Assembly (NCBI GenBank): GCA_009741485.1
Contig: CM019218.1
Coordinates: forward strand, 53,536,517-53,600,516
Source: Malurus cyaneus samueli
Taxonomy: Eukaryota; Chordata; Aves; Passeriformes; Maluridae
Direction: 5' to 3'
DNA: 64,000 nt
How positions within the stretch are numbered: position 1 is the first letter of the stretch; every line of letters begins with the position of its first letter. Made by a program: the position numbers and the translations under genes. Shown here piece after piece: positions 46,501 to 52,899 of the stretch. Below the pieces are notes generated by a model that saw nothing but the letters and a program-made list of their open reading frames with translations, was not told the origin of the DNA and searched no databases.

Positions 46501-48928
46501 TGAATTTGGGCTGTCACCAGGGCAGTGAGGAGGGGCGGTGAGGTGGTGAGTGAGACAGGATCCCACTCAGCTGTCAGCTTGGCTCATGAGGAGTGTGAAG
46601 GCTCACCAGGAGGAAAATGGGGCTGTCCCTGGTGGCAGATCTCCTCTGTTTGTGGCAGGACCCTCAGCCCCAGAAATCCTCCAGCAGCCAAAGCCCAGGC
46701 CCCTTCCCAGCATCACTCTGGGTGCCCTGAACCTGCAGAGGGTGGTGGCCAAACCCTCGGGGAGAGGGCCAGCTGTGTGCCCAGTGCCATCTGTGATCTG
46801 TCACCCTCTGCTCCTCCCCAGGTGTTTGAGATCACTGAGGGCATGGTGGGCAACATTGGCCCCACGCACAACTTCGAGCCCCCTCACTACGATGGCATCG
46901 AGTGCCTGGCCATCCAGGGAGATGTCCTCTTCAGCGGCTCCAGGGACAACGGCATCAAGAAGTGGGATCTGGAGCAGCAGGAGCTCATCCAGGTCTGGAG
47001 GGGAGCAGGGCATGGTCCTGTGGTCACACACGGGGCAGCAGGATTGTCCAGGGGTCTCATGCCAATGTCCTGCATGGAGCTCACCAGGGAGGGCACCCCC
47101 AGTCCTGTGCTGTGTGTGGGTCAGGGTGTGCTGCACCCCTATAATTTGTCCAGCAGGGTTCTTGGGATCACCAGCTCCTTCAGACAGGCTGTGGCCCCAG
47201 CTGCATTGAGGGGGTTTGTGTCCCACCCTGAATCTGGGGTTGTTGAGTCCTGCCCAGGGACAAACCAAGCCATGACTTTGGAGTCCATGTCTTTGGCTCC
47301 TACCTTGCCATGGCCGGTTCCACAGTCCTGGTCAGTGCCAGGGTGTCAGTGAGGACCTGAGCTCCCTGAGACAGAGAGGACCCAGCCACACAGACTGGGT
47401 GTGTGAGGCTGCTGGTGGTGCTGCAGGTGAGGCTGCTGGTGACCTCTGCTCTGTGCCTGTCCCCACAGCAAATCCCCAATGCCCACAAGGACTGGGTGTG
47501 TGCCCTGGCCTTCATCCCCGGGCGCCCCATGGTGCTGAGCGCCTGCCGAGGCGGCGTCATCAAGGTGTGGAACGTGGACAACTTCACCCCAGTTGGGGAG
47601 ATCAAGGGCCACGACAGCCCCATCAATGCCATCTGCACCAACTCTAAGCACATCTTCACTGCCTCCAGGTGAGCTGGGACTCCTGCCCCCAGGGCCCCTG
47701 GGAAGGGGGAGATGCTGGGTTTGAGCTGCCCCCCAGGCCTGGGTGGGTGCTGGGTGAGCAGGGAGCGGGGAGGGAGCCTCGCAGCTTTTAGCTCCTTCTC
47801 CTTCACCTCCTTTTGCCCACCCGTGGCACGGCCTGCCCACTGCAGTGCCCACAGCTGTCCCTGGCCACCCCCTGCCCACGCTCTGGCCATGCCCTGGGTT
47901 ACCCCTGTGCAGGGACCCCTCTCCCCCGGGGCTGGGCATTATCTGCTGCTCTCGGGGAGCTCTTCAGCAGCAAGACTCTGACATCCTCTTTTCGACCATT
48001 CTCCCTTTTCTCCCTTCCTTTTTCTCTGTCTCTCTCTGCCTCTCCTTCTCCCCACCTCCCATCTGTGCCACAGCGACTGCCGGGTAAAGTTATGGAATTA
48101 CGTGCCTGGGCTCACCCCTTGCCTTCCACGACGCGTCCTTGCCATAAAGGGCCGTGCTACTAGTCTGCCTTGACCCTCCTGCTCTCTGACTCTTGCTCAC
48201 ATGCTCTTCTTCCGTCTCTCTTTCCCTTTTCTCTCCATCTCTCCCTCCCTCTATCTCTCTCACTGTTGCTTTTGCTCCTCTCTCTCTTTCCCCCACCCCA
48301 CTTTCTCTCTGGTCTGAGCTGCTTCTTCACGGTATGAAACTATTCTGCGTTTTTCCCCACTTGATAAGTCTTGGTTAGGATGGACTTGCCCCCTTGGCCC
48401 AGTCATGCCCCCACCTTGGTTTTATTTGATTTTTTGGTTTTTTTTTCCTTGCCAAGTGCCCACATCTACTTTGGCAGCTCTGTGGAAGCCATGGCCTGCC
48501 CATGCCTTTGCATGGATAGTGGGGTGGGAGTCAGCAGCCAGCCCTGAACCAGCCCATGCCCCAAAGCAGCTCCCTGGATGTCACTGCTGGGATCTAGCTG
48601 CAGCTCATTCAGGGGGGGTAGGAGTCTTGGTGTGGGGTCACCATTTCCCTCTGTCCCCACCTGCTGCCAGTGGGGTGAGCCCCATTGGGCTTGCCTTCTC
48701 CCCAAAGTGCATCAGACAGCCTCCTGCCAGGGGAGAAGGGCCTGGAGGTTTGGGGGGCTGCATGCTGCCGTGGTGGGGGGTGGGGGGTGAGCGTGCCCCT
48801 TTGTGGGGCACTGTCTGTGGGGCTGCTGCCCCGACCCCTGGGTCATGCTGTCCCTCTCCCCTTTGTTCCTCAGCGACCTGACAGTGAAGCTCTGGAGTGG
48901 GAGGAGGCTGCCTGCAGGGTCGAACTAG
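22336..48928 (+). CDS. KIF21B: KIF21B, kinesin-4 family motor protein (exons 2-35)
   Basis: KIF21B is a plus-end-directed kinesin-4 motor of neurons and lymphocytes that carries dendritic cargo and acts as a microtubule pausing factor (family knowledge). Thirty-four coding exons were placed by protein similarity. Every intron is GT-AG and every phase joins, giving 4,885 nt to the TGA at 48171; with a normal exon 1 this is about 1,640 residues, like human. Order: motor domain (exons 2-8) with TGAGKT P-loop, SSRSHA switch I and DLAGSE switch II; coiled coils (9-10, 14-17, 19-22); acidic linker (12-13); Ser/Pro-rich linker (23-28); WD40 domain (29-35). The paralogue KIF21A starts and diverges differently, and the terminal [18 protein letters not shown] fits KIF21B. 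The initiating exon was not found on the + strand. No frameshift or stop was found in the listed exons. Confidence 0.97.
22570..23640 (+). repeat. Intron 2 minisatellite, about 60-90 bp units
   Basis: More than a dozen degenerate units with the shared words GATCCTGGGCTCTCCAGCAG, TGCTGAGAGGG, CACCTGCAGAGGTTAAGGAA and GGTGGAG. Units vary in length through internal deletions. It fills most of the intron between the two halves of the P-loop coding sequence. Confidence 0.93.
23811..23932 (+). repeat. 20-bp minisatellite near the exon 3 acceptor
   Basis: Six units of GCTGAGCCGGAGAGGGCCCA type ending about 22 bp upstream of exon 3. It falls in the branch-point/polypyrimidine zone, so copy-number change could affect exon 3 splicing. 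Confidence 0.93.
23955..24137 (+). CDS. KIF21B: KIF21B exon 3 (P-loop)
   Basis: Begins [10 protein letters not shown], completing the ATP-binding P-loop GQTGAGKT. Also encodes [15 protein letters not shown] and ends at FLE. 61 codons, phase 0 at both ends. Confidence 0.97.
25640..26095 (+). mobile_element. CR1 LINE 3' end in intron 3
   Basis: Near-canonical CR1 tail: GGACAGGACAAGAGGAAATG, GCCTCAAGTTGTGCCAG, GTTTAGATTGGATAGTAGG, and an end resembling TTCCAGCCTGAAGGATTCCG. Sense orientation in KIF21B intron 3, about 170 bp before exon 4. Confidence 0.92.
26265..26414 (+). CDS. KIF21B: KIF21B exon 4
   Basis: Encodes [15 protein letters not shown], the conserved kinesin strand/helix after the P-loop, and [18 protein letters not shown]. 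50 codons, phase 0. Confidence 0.97.
26644..26778 (+). CDS. KIF21B: KIF21B exon 5 (switch I)
   Basis: Encodes the switch I block with [15 protein letters not shown], whose serine and arginine residues contact nucleotide and magnesium. Acceptor GTCGTTGTAG, donor GTGAGA. 45 codons. Confidence 0.97.
27120..27287 (+). CDS. KIF21B: KIF21B exon 6 (switch II)
   Basis: Encodes [16 protein letters not shown], containing the switch II DLAGSE motif, and EGISINCGL. The segment [16 protein letters not shown] differs from mammalian KIF21B in a surface loop, a normal place for divergence. Confidence 0.97.
27708..27823 (+). CDS. KIF21B: KIF21B exon 7
   Basis: Encodes [12 protein letters not shown] and the microtubule-binding stretch [14 protein letters not shown]. 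Ends two bases into a serine codon. An AATAAA at 27953 in the following intron could in principle cause premature polyadenylation, but nothing else supports that. Confidence 0.97.
28343..28538 (+). CDS. KIF21B: KIF21B exon 8 (end of motor, neck)
   Basis: Encodes [15 protein letters not shown] and [13 protein letters not shown], the end of the motor core and neck linker, then the first coiled-coil residues [18 protein letters not shown]. Confidence 0.97.
28630..29010 (-). mobile_element. Avian ERV LTR in intron 8
   Basis: The minus strand reads like the common avian LTR family: a start of the GAGTTAATTTTCCTCA type near 29000, then GGGATATCCCAGAGCATGTG, ACGACATGCTCAGCATATAA (TATA box complement at 28781) and a downstream R-like region. 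Antisense to KIF21B. No internal viral genes are attached. Confidence 0.7.
29391..29580 (+). CDS. KIF21B: KIF21B exon 9 (stalk)
   Basis: Encodes [17 protein letters not shown] and a heptad-rich helix containing [20 protein letters not shown]. Part of the coiled-coil stalk. Ends one base into a glycine codon. Confidence 0.97.
29685..29748 (+). CDS. KIF21B: KIF21B exon 10 (stalk)
   Basis: Short 64-nt exon after a 104-nt intron, encoding [20 protein letters not shown]. Phases are 1 in and 2 out, consistent with both neighbours. Confidence 0.96.
30185..30462 (+). mobile_element. CR1 LINE fragment in intron 10
   Basis: Starts after a T-run and contains GATATTGATAGGACAAGGGG, GTTAGGAAGAAATTCTTCCC, GTGGAAGGTGGATGGGATG and the end CAATCCATTCCGTGATTCT, a CR1 3' terminus. 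It ends about 70 bp before exon 11. Confidence 0.85.
30530..30754 (+). CDS. KIF21B: KIF21B exon 11
   Basis: Encodes [20 protein letters not shown], then a low-complexity Ser/Ala/Pro linker that differs from mammals, then the basic helix [20 protein letters not shown]. Confidence 0.96.
31027..31108 (+). CDS. KIF21B: KIF21B exon 12
   Basis: Encodes [18 protein letters not shown] and the start of the acidic tract (ETDENEVEE). 82 nt, completing a split serine codon. Confidence 0.96.
31482..31668 (+). repeat. 21-bp minisatellite in intron 12
   Basis: About nine units of CTGTGGGACCCCTGGGGGGA type, G-rich on the coding strand and about 100 bp upstream of exon 13. Runs of four or more G could form quadruplexes in the pre-mRNA. 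Confidence 0.93.
31761..31878 (+). CDS. KIF21B: KIF21B exon 13 (acidic tract)
   Basis: Almost entirely Glu/Asp/Ser/Gly ([18 protein letters not shown], then [18 protein letters not shown]). The acidic linker is a known KIF21 feature. The donor is AAG G|GTAAAG, leaving one base of an alanine codon. Confidence 0.95.
32137..32328 (+). CDS. KIF21B: KIF21B exon 14 (coiled coil)
   Basis: Encodes [20 protein letters not shown] and a long heptad helix ([16 protein letters not shown]). Highly conserved. The donor A|GTGAGA splits a serine codon. Confidence 0.97.
32894..33093 (+). CDS. KIF21B: KIF21B exon 15 (coiled coil)
   Basis: Encodes [20 protein letters not shown] and [20 protein letters not shown], continuous coiled coil. 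Confidence 0.97.
33195..33262 (+). repeat. About 30-bp minisatellite, 5' part (intron 15)
   Basis: Two units with GTGGGTGCTCCAGGACA. The same array continues at 33748-33905 on the other side of an LTR-like insertion. Confidence 0.85.
33275..33740 (-). mobile_element. LTR-like insertion splitting a minisatellite (intron 15)
   Basis: An AT-rich block foreign to its surroundings. On the minus strand it has a TATA box (complement of TTTTATA at 33399-33405) and, about 75 bp downstream, an AATAAA (complement of TTTATT at 33324). That spacing is typical of an LTR U3-R region. It is antisense to KIF21B, and the exact ends were not determined. Confidence 0.6.
33748..33905 (+). repeat. About 30-bp minisatellite, 3' part (intron 15)
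   Basis: Five units of GGTGGGTGCCCCAGGACACA type ending just before exon 16. It shares its unit with 33195-33262. Confidence 0.92.
33919..34026 (+). CDS. KIF21B: KIF21B exon 16 (coiled coil)
   Basis: 36 codons encoding [20 protein letters not shown] and [14 protein letters not shown], highly basic helix. Phase 0. Confidence 0.97.
34384..34452 (+). CDS. KIF21B: KIF21B exon 17 (coiled coil)
   Basis: 23 codons encoding [20 protein letters not shown]. Phase 0 at both ends. Confidence 0.97.
34852..35081 (+). CDS. KIF21B: KIF21B exon 18
   Basis: Encodes [18 protein letters not shown], a Ser-rich linker ([18 protein letters not shown]) and [15 protein letters not shown], which leads into the regulatory coiled coil. 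Confidence 0.97.
35472..35619 (+). CDS. KIF21B: KIF21B exon 19 (autoinhibitory coiled coil)
   Basis: Encodes [20 protein letters not shown] followed by [17 protein letters not shown]. In the paralogue KIF21A, this QRMTI arginine is the main site mutated in the eye-movement disorder CFEOM1, because it relieves motor autoinhibition (established knowledge). The arginine is intact here. Confidence 0.97.
35700..35894 (+). CDS. KIF21B: KIF21B exon 20 (coiled coil)
   Basis: 65 codons after an 80-nt intron, encoding [19 protein letters not shown] and [20 protein letters not shown]. Phase 0. Confidence 0.97.
36690..36791 (+). CDS. KIF21B: KIF21B exon 21
   Basis: 34 codons encoding [20 protein letters not shown] and [13 protein letters not shown]. 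Phase 0. Confidence 0.97.
36907..37072 (+). CDS. KIF21B: KIF21B exon 22
   Basis: Encodes [18 protein letters not shown] and [10 protein letters not shown], the last predicted coiled coil before the linker. Confidence 0.97.
37317..37377 (+). CDS. KIF21B: KIF21B exon 23
   Basis: Encodes [20 protein letters not shown]. The SLASDG part is more like the KIF21 family ancestor than the human KIF21B sequence as I remember it. 61 nt, phases consistent. Confidence 0.92.
37682..37739 (+). CDS. KIF21B: KIF21B exon 24
   Basis: 58 nt encoding [19 protein letters not shown]. Serine-rich linker, likely phosphorylated (inference). Donor GTTAGC is weaker than most in this gene. Confidence 0.94.
38629..38790 (+). 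repeat. Intronic segmental repeat, copy 1 (intron 24)
   Basis: About 160 bp including AGGTTCACCTCGTGCCTGGT, then TGTGCTCCCCTGGTGCTGAG and ATGTCTTTCCCAAGGAAAT. Nearly identical to 41171-41335 in intron 28. Confidence 0.92.
38882..39087 (+). CDS. KIF21B: KIF21B exon 25
   Basis: Encodes [20 protein letters not shown] and [20 protein letters not shown], then [12 protein letters not shown], conserved in KIF21 proteins. Ends two bases into a phenylalanine codon. Confidence 0.97.
39466..39525 (+). repeat. Single copy of the 72-bp array unit (intron 25)
   Basis: Contains TGGCTCCAGCCAGTGTCCTG followed by TCACCCCTTTGTGTCCCTGC and TTCTCACTGTGATGG, matching the tandem array at 40021-40318 in intron 27. 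Probable source or escaped copy of that array. Confidence 0.92.
39613..39687 (+). CDS. KIF21B: KIF21B exon 26
   Basis: Encodes [20 protein letters not shown] and GQPA, a basic, phospho-site-rich linker. 75 nt. Confidence 0.96.
39821..39934 (+). CDS. KIF21B: KIF21B exon 27
   Basis: Encodes [19 protein letters not shown] and [16 protein letters not shown], Pro/Ser-rich linker. The donor AA|GTAAGT splits a lysine codon. Confidence 0.96.
   Translation, partial: AHGHRLHTALLAPHPPAQRPQRLLPSHEHPEPGVRLG
40016..40318 (+). repeat. 72-bp tandem array (intron 27)
   Basis: Four full units starting at 40021, 40093, 40165 and 40237 plus a partial one, almost identical to each other. The unit begins GAGCAGCAGGACGTGGGGTG. 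72 is a multiple of 3, so an open frame runs through, but it is not a known exon. Confidence 0.97.
40386..40412 (+). CDS. KIF21B: Candidate 27-nt KIF21B microexon
   Basis: Flanked by CTCTGCCTGCAG and GTGAGG. Its phase (2 in, 2 out) matches the exon 27 to 28 junction, and it would insert nine residues (QAGARPLER with the split codon). I know of no mammalian counterpart, so this may be a chance match. Confidence 0.25.
40775..40813 (+). CDS. KIF21B: KIF21B exon 28 (39-nt cassette)
   Basis: Encodes [12 protein letters not shown] with both ends in phase 2, so skipping keeps the frame. From memory, human KIF21B has isoforms differing by 13 residues here, and this exon is the right size. Located just before the WD40 domain. 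Confidence 0.93.
41171..41335 (+). repeat. Intronic segmental repeat, copy 2 (intron 28)
   Basis: Near-identical partner of 38629-38790, same orientation, about 2.5 kb apart and with exons 25-28 between the copies. Confidence 0.92.
41435..41760 (+). mobile_element. CR1 LINE fragment in intron 28
   Basis: CR1 tail: GATAGTGACAGGACAAGGGG, GTTAGGAAGAAATCCTTCCC, AAGGCCAGGTTGAACGTGGC, TGGGATAGTGGAAGGTGTTC and an end like CCAAACCATTCCATGACTC. Sense orientation. Confidence 0.9.
42546..42720 (+). repeat. About 35-bp minisatellite (intron 28)
   Basis: Five degenerate units with GGGCACGAGAGGTTTGGGGG and GAGCAGAGGGCACTGG. Confidence 0.93.
42947..43083 (+). CDS. KIF21B: KIF21B exon 29 (WD40 start)
   Basis: Encodes [20 protein letters not shown] and the first WD40 blade with [20 protein letters not shown]. 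Acceptor CTCTTACCAAG is atypical (A before AG) but preceded by a long pyrimidine run. Confidence 0.97.
43330..43510 (+). CDS. KIF21B: KIF21B exon 30 (WD40)
   Basis: Encodes [20 protein letters not shown] and [17 protein letters not shown], completing blade 1 and encoding blade 2. Confidence 0.97.
43690..44460 (-). mobile_element. CR1 LINE, 0.77 kb, in intron 30
   Basis: The longest CR1 copy here, antisense to KIF21B. It carries TCATAGAATATGCTGAGTTG at its 3' end, CTTGGGGCTGTGCCCATTCC, CTCCTCAAGGCTGAACAAGC, ATATTGTGGTGCCCAAAACT and GACACTTGTCCTTGTTAA. Truncated at its 5' end. Confidence 0.94.
45059..45178 (+). repeat. 120-bp intronic repeat, copy 1 (intron 30)
   Basis: Includes GCAGACAGGCTGTGGCAGCA and GCCCAGGGACAAACCAAGG. 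Matches 47156-47275 in intron 33 at moderate identity. Confidence 0.85.
45216..45380 (+). CDS. KIF21B: KIF21B exon 31 (WD40)
   Basis: Encodes [20 protein letters not shown] and [15 protein letters not shown]. Phases 2 in and 2 out. Confidence 0.97.
45692..45812 (+). repeat. About 34-bp minisatellite (intron 31)
   Basis: Four units of CAGATGTTGGCACACTCTGG type ending about 140 bp before exon 32. Confidence 0.9.
45953..46070 (+). CDS. KIF21B: KIF21B exon 32 (WD40)
   Basis: Encodes [20 protein letters not shown] and [13 protein letters not shown]. Confidence 0.97.
46148..46208 (+). repeat. Intronic copy of exon 31 end plus its donor (intron 32)
   Basis: GAGAGCTCAGCAGGTCAGGG followed by TGTGCTGGGGTGGGCAGCAC repeats the end of exon 31 (GAGCTCAGCAG|GTCAGC, 45370-45425) including the donor. 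It creates a decoy 5' splice site 80 bp into intron 32. Confidence 0.85.
46822..46992 (+). CDS. KIF21B: KIF21B exon 33 (WD40)
   Basis: 57 codons encoding [20 protein letters not shown] and [20 protein letters not shown]. Phase 0 at both ends. Confidence 0.97.
47156..47275 (+). repeat. 120-bp intronic repeat, copy 2 (intron 33)
   Basis: Partner of 45059-45178, same orientation. Confidence 0.85.
47469..47668 (+). CDS. KIF21B: KIF21B exon 34 (WD40)
   Basis: Encodes [37 protein letters not shown] and the next blade up to KHIFTAS. Ends two bases into a serine codon shared with either terminal exon. Confidence 0.97.
47985..48070 (+). promoter_or_regulatory. Pyrimidine-rich tract upstream of exon 35a
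   Basis: Dense CU-rich sequence (TTCTCCCTTTTCTCCCTTCC, TTTTTCTCTGTCTCTCTCTG) running into the acceptor at 48073. It is much longer than a normal polypyrimidine tract and contains UCUU/CUCUCU words recognised by PTB proteins. Confidence 0.6.
48074..48173 (+). CDS. KIF21B: KIF21B terminal coding exon 35a
   Basis: Completes the split serine and encodes [19 protein letters not shown] then [14 protein letters not shown] and TGA (48171-48173). This closely matches the canonical human C-terminus. If included, it gives the long form. Confidence 0.97.
48176..48315 (+). promoter_or_regulatory. Pyrimidine-rich tract downstream of exon 35a
   Basis: About 140 bases of TCTCTCT/CTTTCCC/TCCCTCC sequence immediately after the stop codon. 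Together with the tract at 47985-48070 it brackets the exon, an arrangement typical of PTB-repressed alternative exons. The role is inferred. Confidence 0.5.
48874..48928 (+). CDS. KIF21B: KIF21B alternative terminal coding exon 35b
   Basis: Acceptor TTTGTTCCTCAG, then C completing the same serine, encoding [18 protein letters not shown] and TAG (48926-48928). It restores a WD40-like DLTVKLW strand in place of DCRVKLW. It would be used when exon 35a is skipped, giving a C-terminus about 15 residues shorter. Confidence 0.85.
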
Positions 48929-49142
48929 GACCTGCAGAAAGGCTGGAAGGCACAGGAGCAGGGTGAGGTGTGGCTGCCTCCCCCTGCCAGCACTCAGCCA
49001 CCTCCAGGAGCTCAGCCCAGGACTGGGATTTCTCTGTGCCTGACCCACCGGGGTGGACAATGCTGCGTCCGGTACTTTGAGCATGGTCAGCTCCTGCGAG
49101 GAGGCAGCTCTGTGGTGCACCAGCAGCTCCACCTCCCCTCCT

Positions 49143-49280
49143 GCTGAGGTTCCTTGTGGTTCTCCAGTTCTCCAGGAACTGTTCCATCTCTCCTCTCACC
49201 CATCCTGCTGAGGTTCATCTCTCGTGGTTCTCCAGTGAACAGGAATTGTTCCATCTCTCCTCTCACCCATCCTGCTGACC
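49143..49280 (+). repeat. Tandem duplication, about 65-70 bp x2 (3' UTR)
   Basis: Two copies containing TGTTCCATCTCTCCTCTCAC and CCATCCTGCTGA, each preceded by a GTGGTTCTCCAGT segment. Confidence 0.88.
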
Positions 49281-50713
49281 CTCCTGGGGGTCAGAGTTCC
49301 TCAGAGACACCCAGGTCCCTCCTGTGGGCTCCCATGGCCTGTGCTGTGCTGTGCTGTGCTGCTCCCAGGCTGGTTCCTGCAGGAGCCTTCCTCCACCCCA
49401 TGAGGACAATTGGTGTCTGCTGGCCAGGACCACAACACAGATGGTGCTTCTCTGGATCCATCACTCGTGGGACACTTCTGCTGTGGGGGCTGCAGAAGGA
49501 TTTCCTGGCCTTCCCTGTCCTTGGTGGCCCTGTCCCCAGTAGTCAGAGGTGTGCACCTCGAAGCTCCTTTGCCGTGTCCCATCGTGACAATCTTGGGAAG
49601 ATCTCCCAGACAGACCTGCTGCAGTTCCCTTCCACATTCTCCAAACCCCAGCTGTGAACTGAACTGCCCTGCCAAAGGCTCTGGGCTCTTCCCCACATGC
49701 CCAGCCTGCTCTGCAGTGGGAAGGGCTGCTGGACCCTGCTCTGGACATCGTGGCTGCTGGACCCCGCTGTGGACGTCGTGACCCCCAGCAAGGGTTTATG
49801 GTGGGTTCCTGCAGTGAATTGAGCCCCTTGAGATGGAAGAGTGAAGCAAGAATGGAGATTACAGGGCAAAAATGCCAGGGCTGGATGTGTCACCCCGCTG
49901 CTGTGGGGTGTCTGTCCTTGCCTTGGGTTTGGGGCTGCCTTGGGTTGGGCCCATGTGGATCTGAGGATGGAGAGGACCCGGCCAGGCACGGAGCCGCTGC
50001 GGCAGGAGCAGGGTGAGGTGAGGAGGGGGCAGCACACTCTGATCTCGCACAAGTCCCCTGACTCACCCTGTGCCCAAAGGACGATGCTGCAGCGGGTGGC
50101 CTTGCACAATCTCATCTCCCTGAGGGTCTGGGAGCCCCGTCCAGGAGAGTTCCCCCAAGGACGCACATTCTGCAGGCACCTTACTCTGTCTCTCCTGTTA
50201 AAGGGGGGCTGGTAAGGCCCTGGTCTCACACTGGAGCTTCCTCCTGTCTCTCCCATGGCCTGTTGGACCATCCCCTGCTCTGTCCTGCCCTGGGCCACTC
50301 AAATCTCTTGTGGGCTGGCTGAGGAGACCCCAGGATGGGTGTTCTTGCCTCACGCGCTCTCCTTTCCCCTTTGTCACAGAAGAAGCAGCACTTGAACTCA
50401 AATTTAAGGATTTCTCCATGTGATCCCACCAGCACTGAACTGGGATCTTGGAGGCCAGGGGCTCCAGGACCTGCCCCATAAAGCACAGAACATTTCCCCT
50501 CTGCTCTCTCCAACCACAGGATACCTTGACCAGCCCCAGGTGATTTCCCACCAGCCTTAGCCCTTGTTCTGAGTACTCTGGCTGGTGTTTGGGGATTCCT
50601 CTGCATCATGAAAGACAGGAGCATCTCTATTGATTTGATGGGGGAGGAGGGTTGCCTTTTTTTTGGGAAAAGTTCCATCCTGCTGGCTTGCCTTGTTGGA
50701 GGGTAAATGGTAC

Positions 50714-50716
<3 letters not shown>

Positions 50717-50742
<26 letters not shown>
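50717..50742 (+). repeat. (TG)n microsatellite in 3' UTR
   Basis: About 13 TG repeats, with TTTGGTTGTGTTTGGGTGTG following. UG-rich RNA can bind CELF or TDP-43 proteins. Confidence 0.92.
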
Positions 50743-50744
<2 letters not shown>

Positions 50745-51384
50745 GTTGTGTTTGGGTGTGTAACCCTGCCCAGGACAGCCACTCTCTGTCCCCTGTGATT
50801 GTGGCTGAGCCCTGCACAGCCAGGATTGAGGGCTCTGTTGAGGAGCCCATCCCTCCTGGGTGACTGTGGAGCTGAGGGTGCAGCCAAAAATGCACAGAGA
50901 CCTCACCACCCGGCAGCCCACAGCCATGGAGGGCTGGAGGAGCTGCCTCCCCCTCCCCAAGCCTGTTTTGGAGTGTTTCTGCACTCATTCCTCAGCTTGG
51001 CTTGGCTGGAGGGGCTCTGTGAGTTTGGGGGCTGTGTTTGCCTGTAGCCAGGTGTCACAGGTGAATCTGTGTCTGCTCTGAGATCTCCAGTGCCTGCTCT
51101 GAACCCTTCAGTTGCTCCCTCCCTGCTGTCCTGGGTGAAGGGGGCTCTGGAGGGTTGGGGTCACACCTGCCTTGCCTTTTCCCACCCCATTTCTTCTGTG
51201 TGCAGGCTCCAAGTGCCTGTTGAGTATTCCAGGGCTGAGTGGCCAGTCCTGGGTGATGCTGAACCTCTCTTGCTGCTGTGGCCAGCAGCACAATGAGGGG
51301 CTTCAGGGCTCTCCCAGCCTGTGGAGGGTGGGAGCTGATTTTGGGGTACTGGTGTTCCGAGGCAGAGGGGTTAAAGTGAGGGAT

Positions 51385-51620
51385 GTCCTGGTTTAGGAAC
51401 AGTGTTCTCCAATTTAGTGCTCCCACTAAAATCATGCACCTCACTCCCCATCCTGTGGAGAGGGGAATTGGAGGCACAACAGATGAAGATGCTGGGTAAG
51501 AGCAATTTACTGGAAACAGCAATGAGATAAAAGACAAACAGTAAAATAGCAACAATATTAATAACAAGTTTACAAAAGACAGAATGATTCACGTGCAGAA
51601 TGCTCACTGTGGATTCTGCC
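51385..51620 (-). mobile_element. ERV LTR fragment A in 3' UTR
   Basis: The + strand starts TGTCCTGGTTTAGGAACAGT and contains GCAATTTACTGGAAACAGCA and AATATTAATAACAAG. It is homologous to copy B at 53788. In the minus direction it ends with the AAACCAGGACA-type terminus of avian LTRs. The sequence beyond about 51620 is not shared with copy B. Confidence 0.65.
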
Positions 51621-52301
51621 ACTGTGTATCTCAGAGGCATCAGTGCATGGTGTGCACCAGTGTCAGTGAAAGCCTTACACTCTGTGGGTCTGCAGTGCCA
51701 GGCCATGGATCCACACAATCCCACAGATCCCACTGTCCCTTTTCCTCCGCCAGGCTGGAGGCAGGGCCCCTCTAGTTCTCATCATGGTACTCATTGCTTA
51801 CTTATGAATGTGAACTGAAGGTACACTCAGGAGGCATCAACCCTTGTATTCCATCTTAGCACGTCCACCCTGAAAACTGGAAATCCTCAAAGAATTCCCT
51901 GCAGTTGCTGTTTTTCTTCTCAGCTCACACACCCATGCTGCTGGGGCAGAGGTGGGTTTTCCATCCCACTTCCTCTTGTCCCCTCTGTGGTCATGCAGGT
52001 AAAAGCACAGGTTGTGTTGGTGTGTCCTCTCTCTCTCAAGCAGTTGCTCCCAACAGCAGAGGCTCTGGTCTATAATGGTGTGACATGGGATATTTGCTCA
52101 GTCATAGCCCGTGGGCTGGTCCAGTCTTAGACAGAATTTTTACACAGGTACAGAGGCTGGCAGGAAGGAGAGAAGATGATTTTCATATGGCCAGAGCTGG
52201 GGAGTCACCTTCAACATTGTTTTGTTCTCCTGATGCTGCCACCAAAGAGTTTGTGCTCTGTACAAACTTCCACCACACGGATTGTGTGCTCCGGGCCTCA
52301 C

Positions 52302-52499
52302 CTGCATCTACTGGGGACACTGAACCTCACCTGCATCTACTGGGGACACTGGGCTTCACCTGCATCTACTGGGGACACTGGGCTTCATCTACATCTACTG
52401 GGGACACTGGGCTTCATCTACATCTACTGGGGACACTGGGCTTCATCTACATCTGGAGGGGACAGCAGACCTCACCTGCATCTACTGGGGACTACTGGT
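52302..52499 (+). repeat. 29-bp minisatellite in 3' UTR
   Basis: Seven units of CTGCATCTACTGGGGACACT plus GGGCTTCAT/CAC, spacing exactly 29 bp. Not a CRISPR array: there are no unique spacers and the unit is continuous. Confidence 0.96.
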
Positions 52500-52899
52500 T
52501 ATTTGTTGGACTCCCTCCAACACAGTGAATTCCCTTGGGTACTGGGTACCTTCTCTGCACACTAGCAGCGCATCCTTGGGAGAATTCCTTTCCCTCACGC
52601 TTGACAGGAGTCGCCTCCAGAGCTGAGAGGTTCTGTCCTCTTCCCAATCCCCTTGTCCATGCCCTCGTCCCAGGATAGGGATCCCAGGTGCTTGGCTTCC
52701 CTCCTGTCTGGGTCCGTGGGCTGCAATACCCCAGCATCAGAGCAGTCCTCAACCCAACTGGCAGCTGAAATCTGCTCACATCTCACATCCTGGGGTTGAG
52801 GATGGGATGATTATCTCCAGCCCTGCCTCTTCTTCCTATTCTGAGTGCCCTGCCTCCTCTTTATCCCTCTCTGTGCAAACTGATTTGGTCCTGAATTTC

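Noticed and set aside
52302..52499. 29-bp regular repeats resembling a CRISPR array
   Set aside because: The 29-bp period is the whole unit with no spacers. It is an ordinary minisatellite in a vertebrate 3' UTR.
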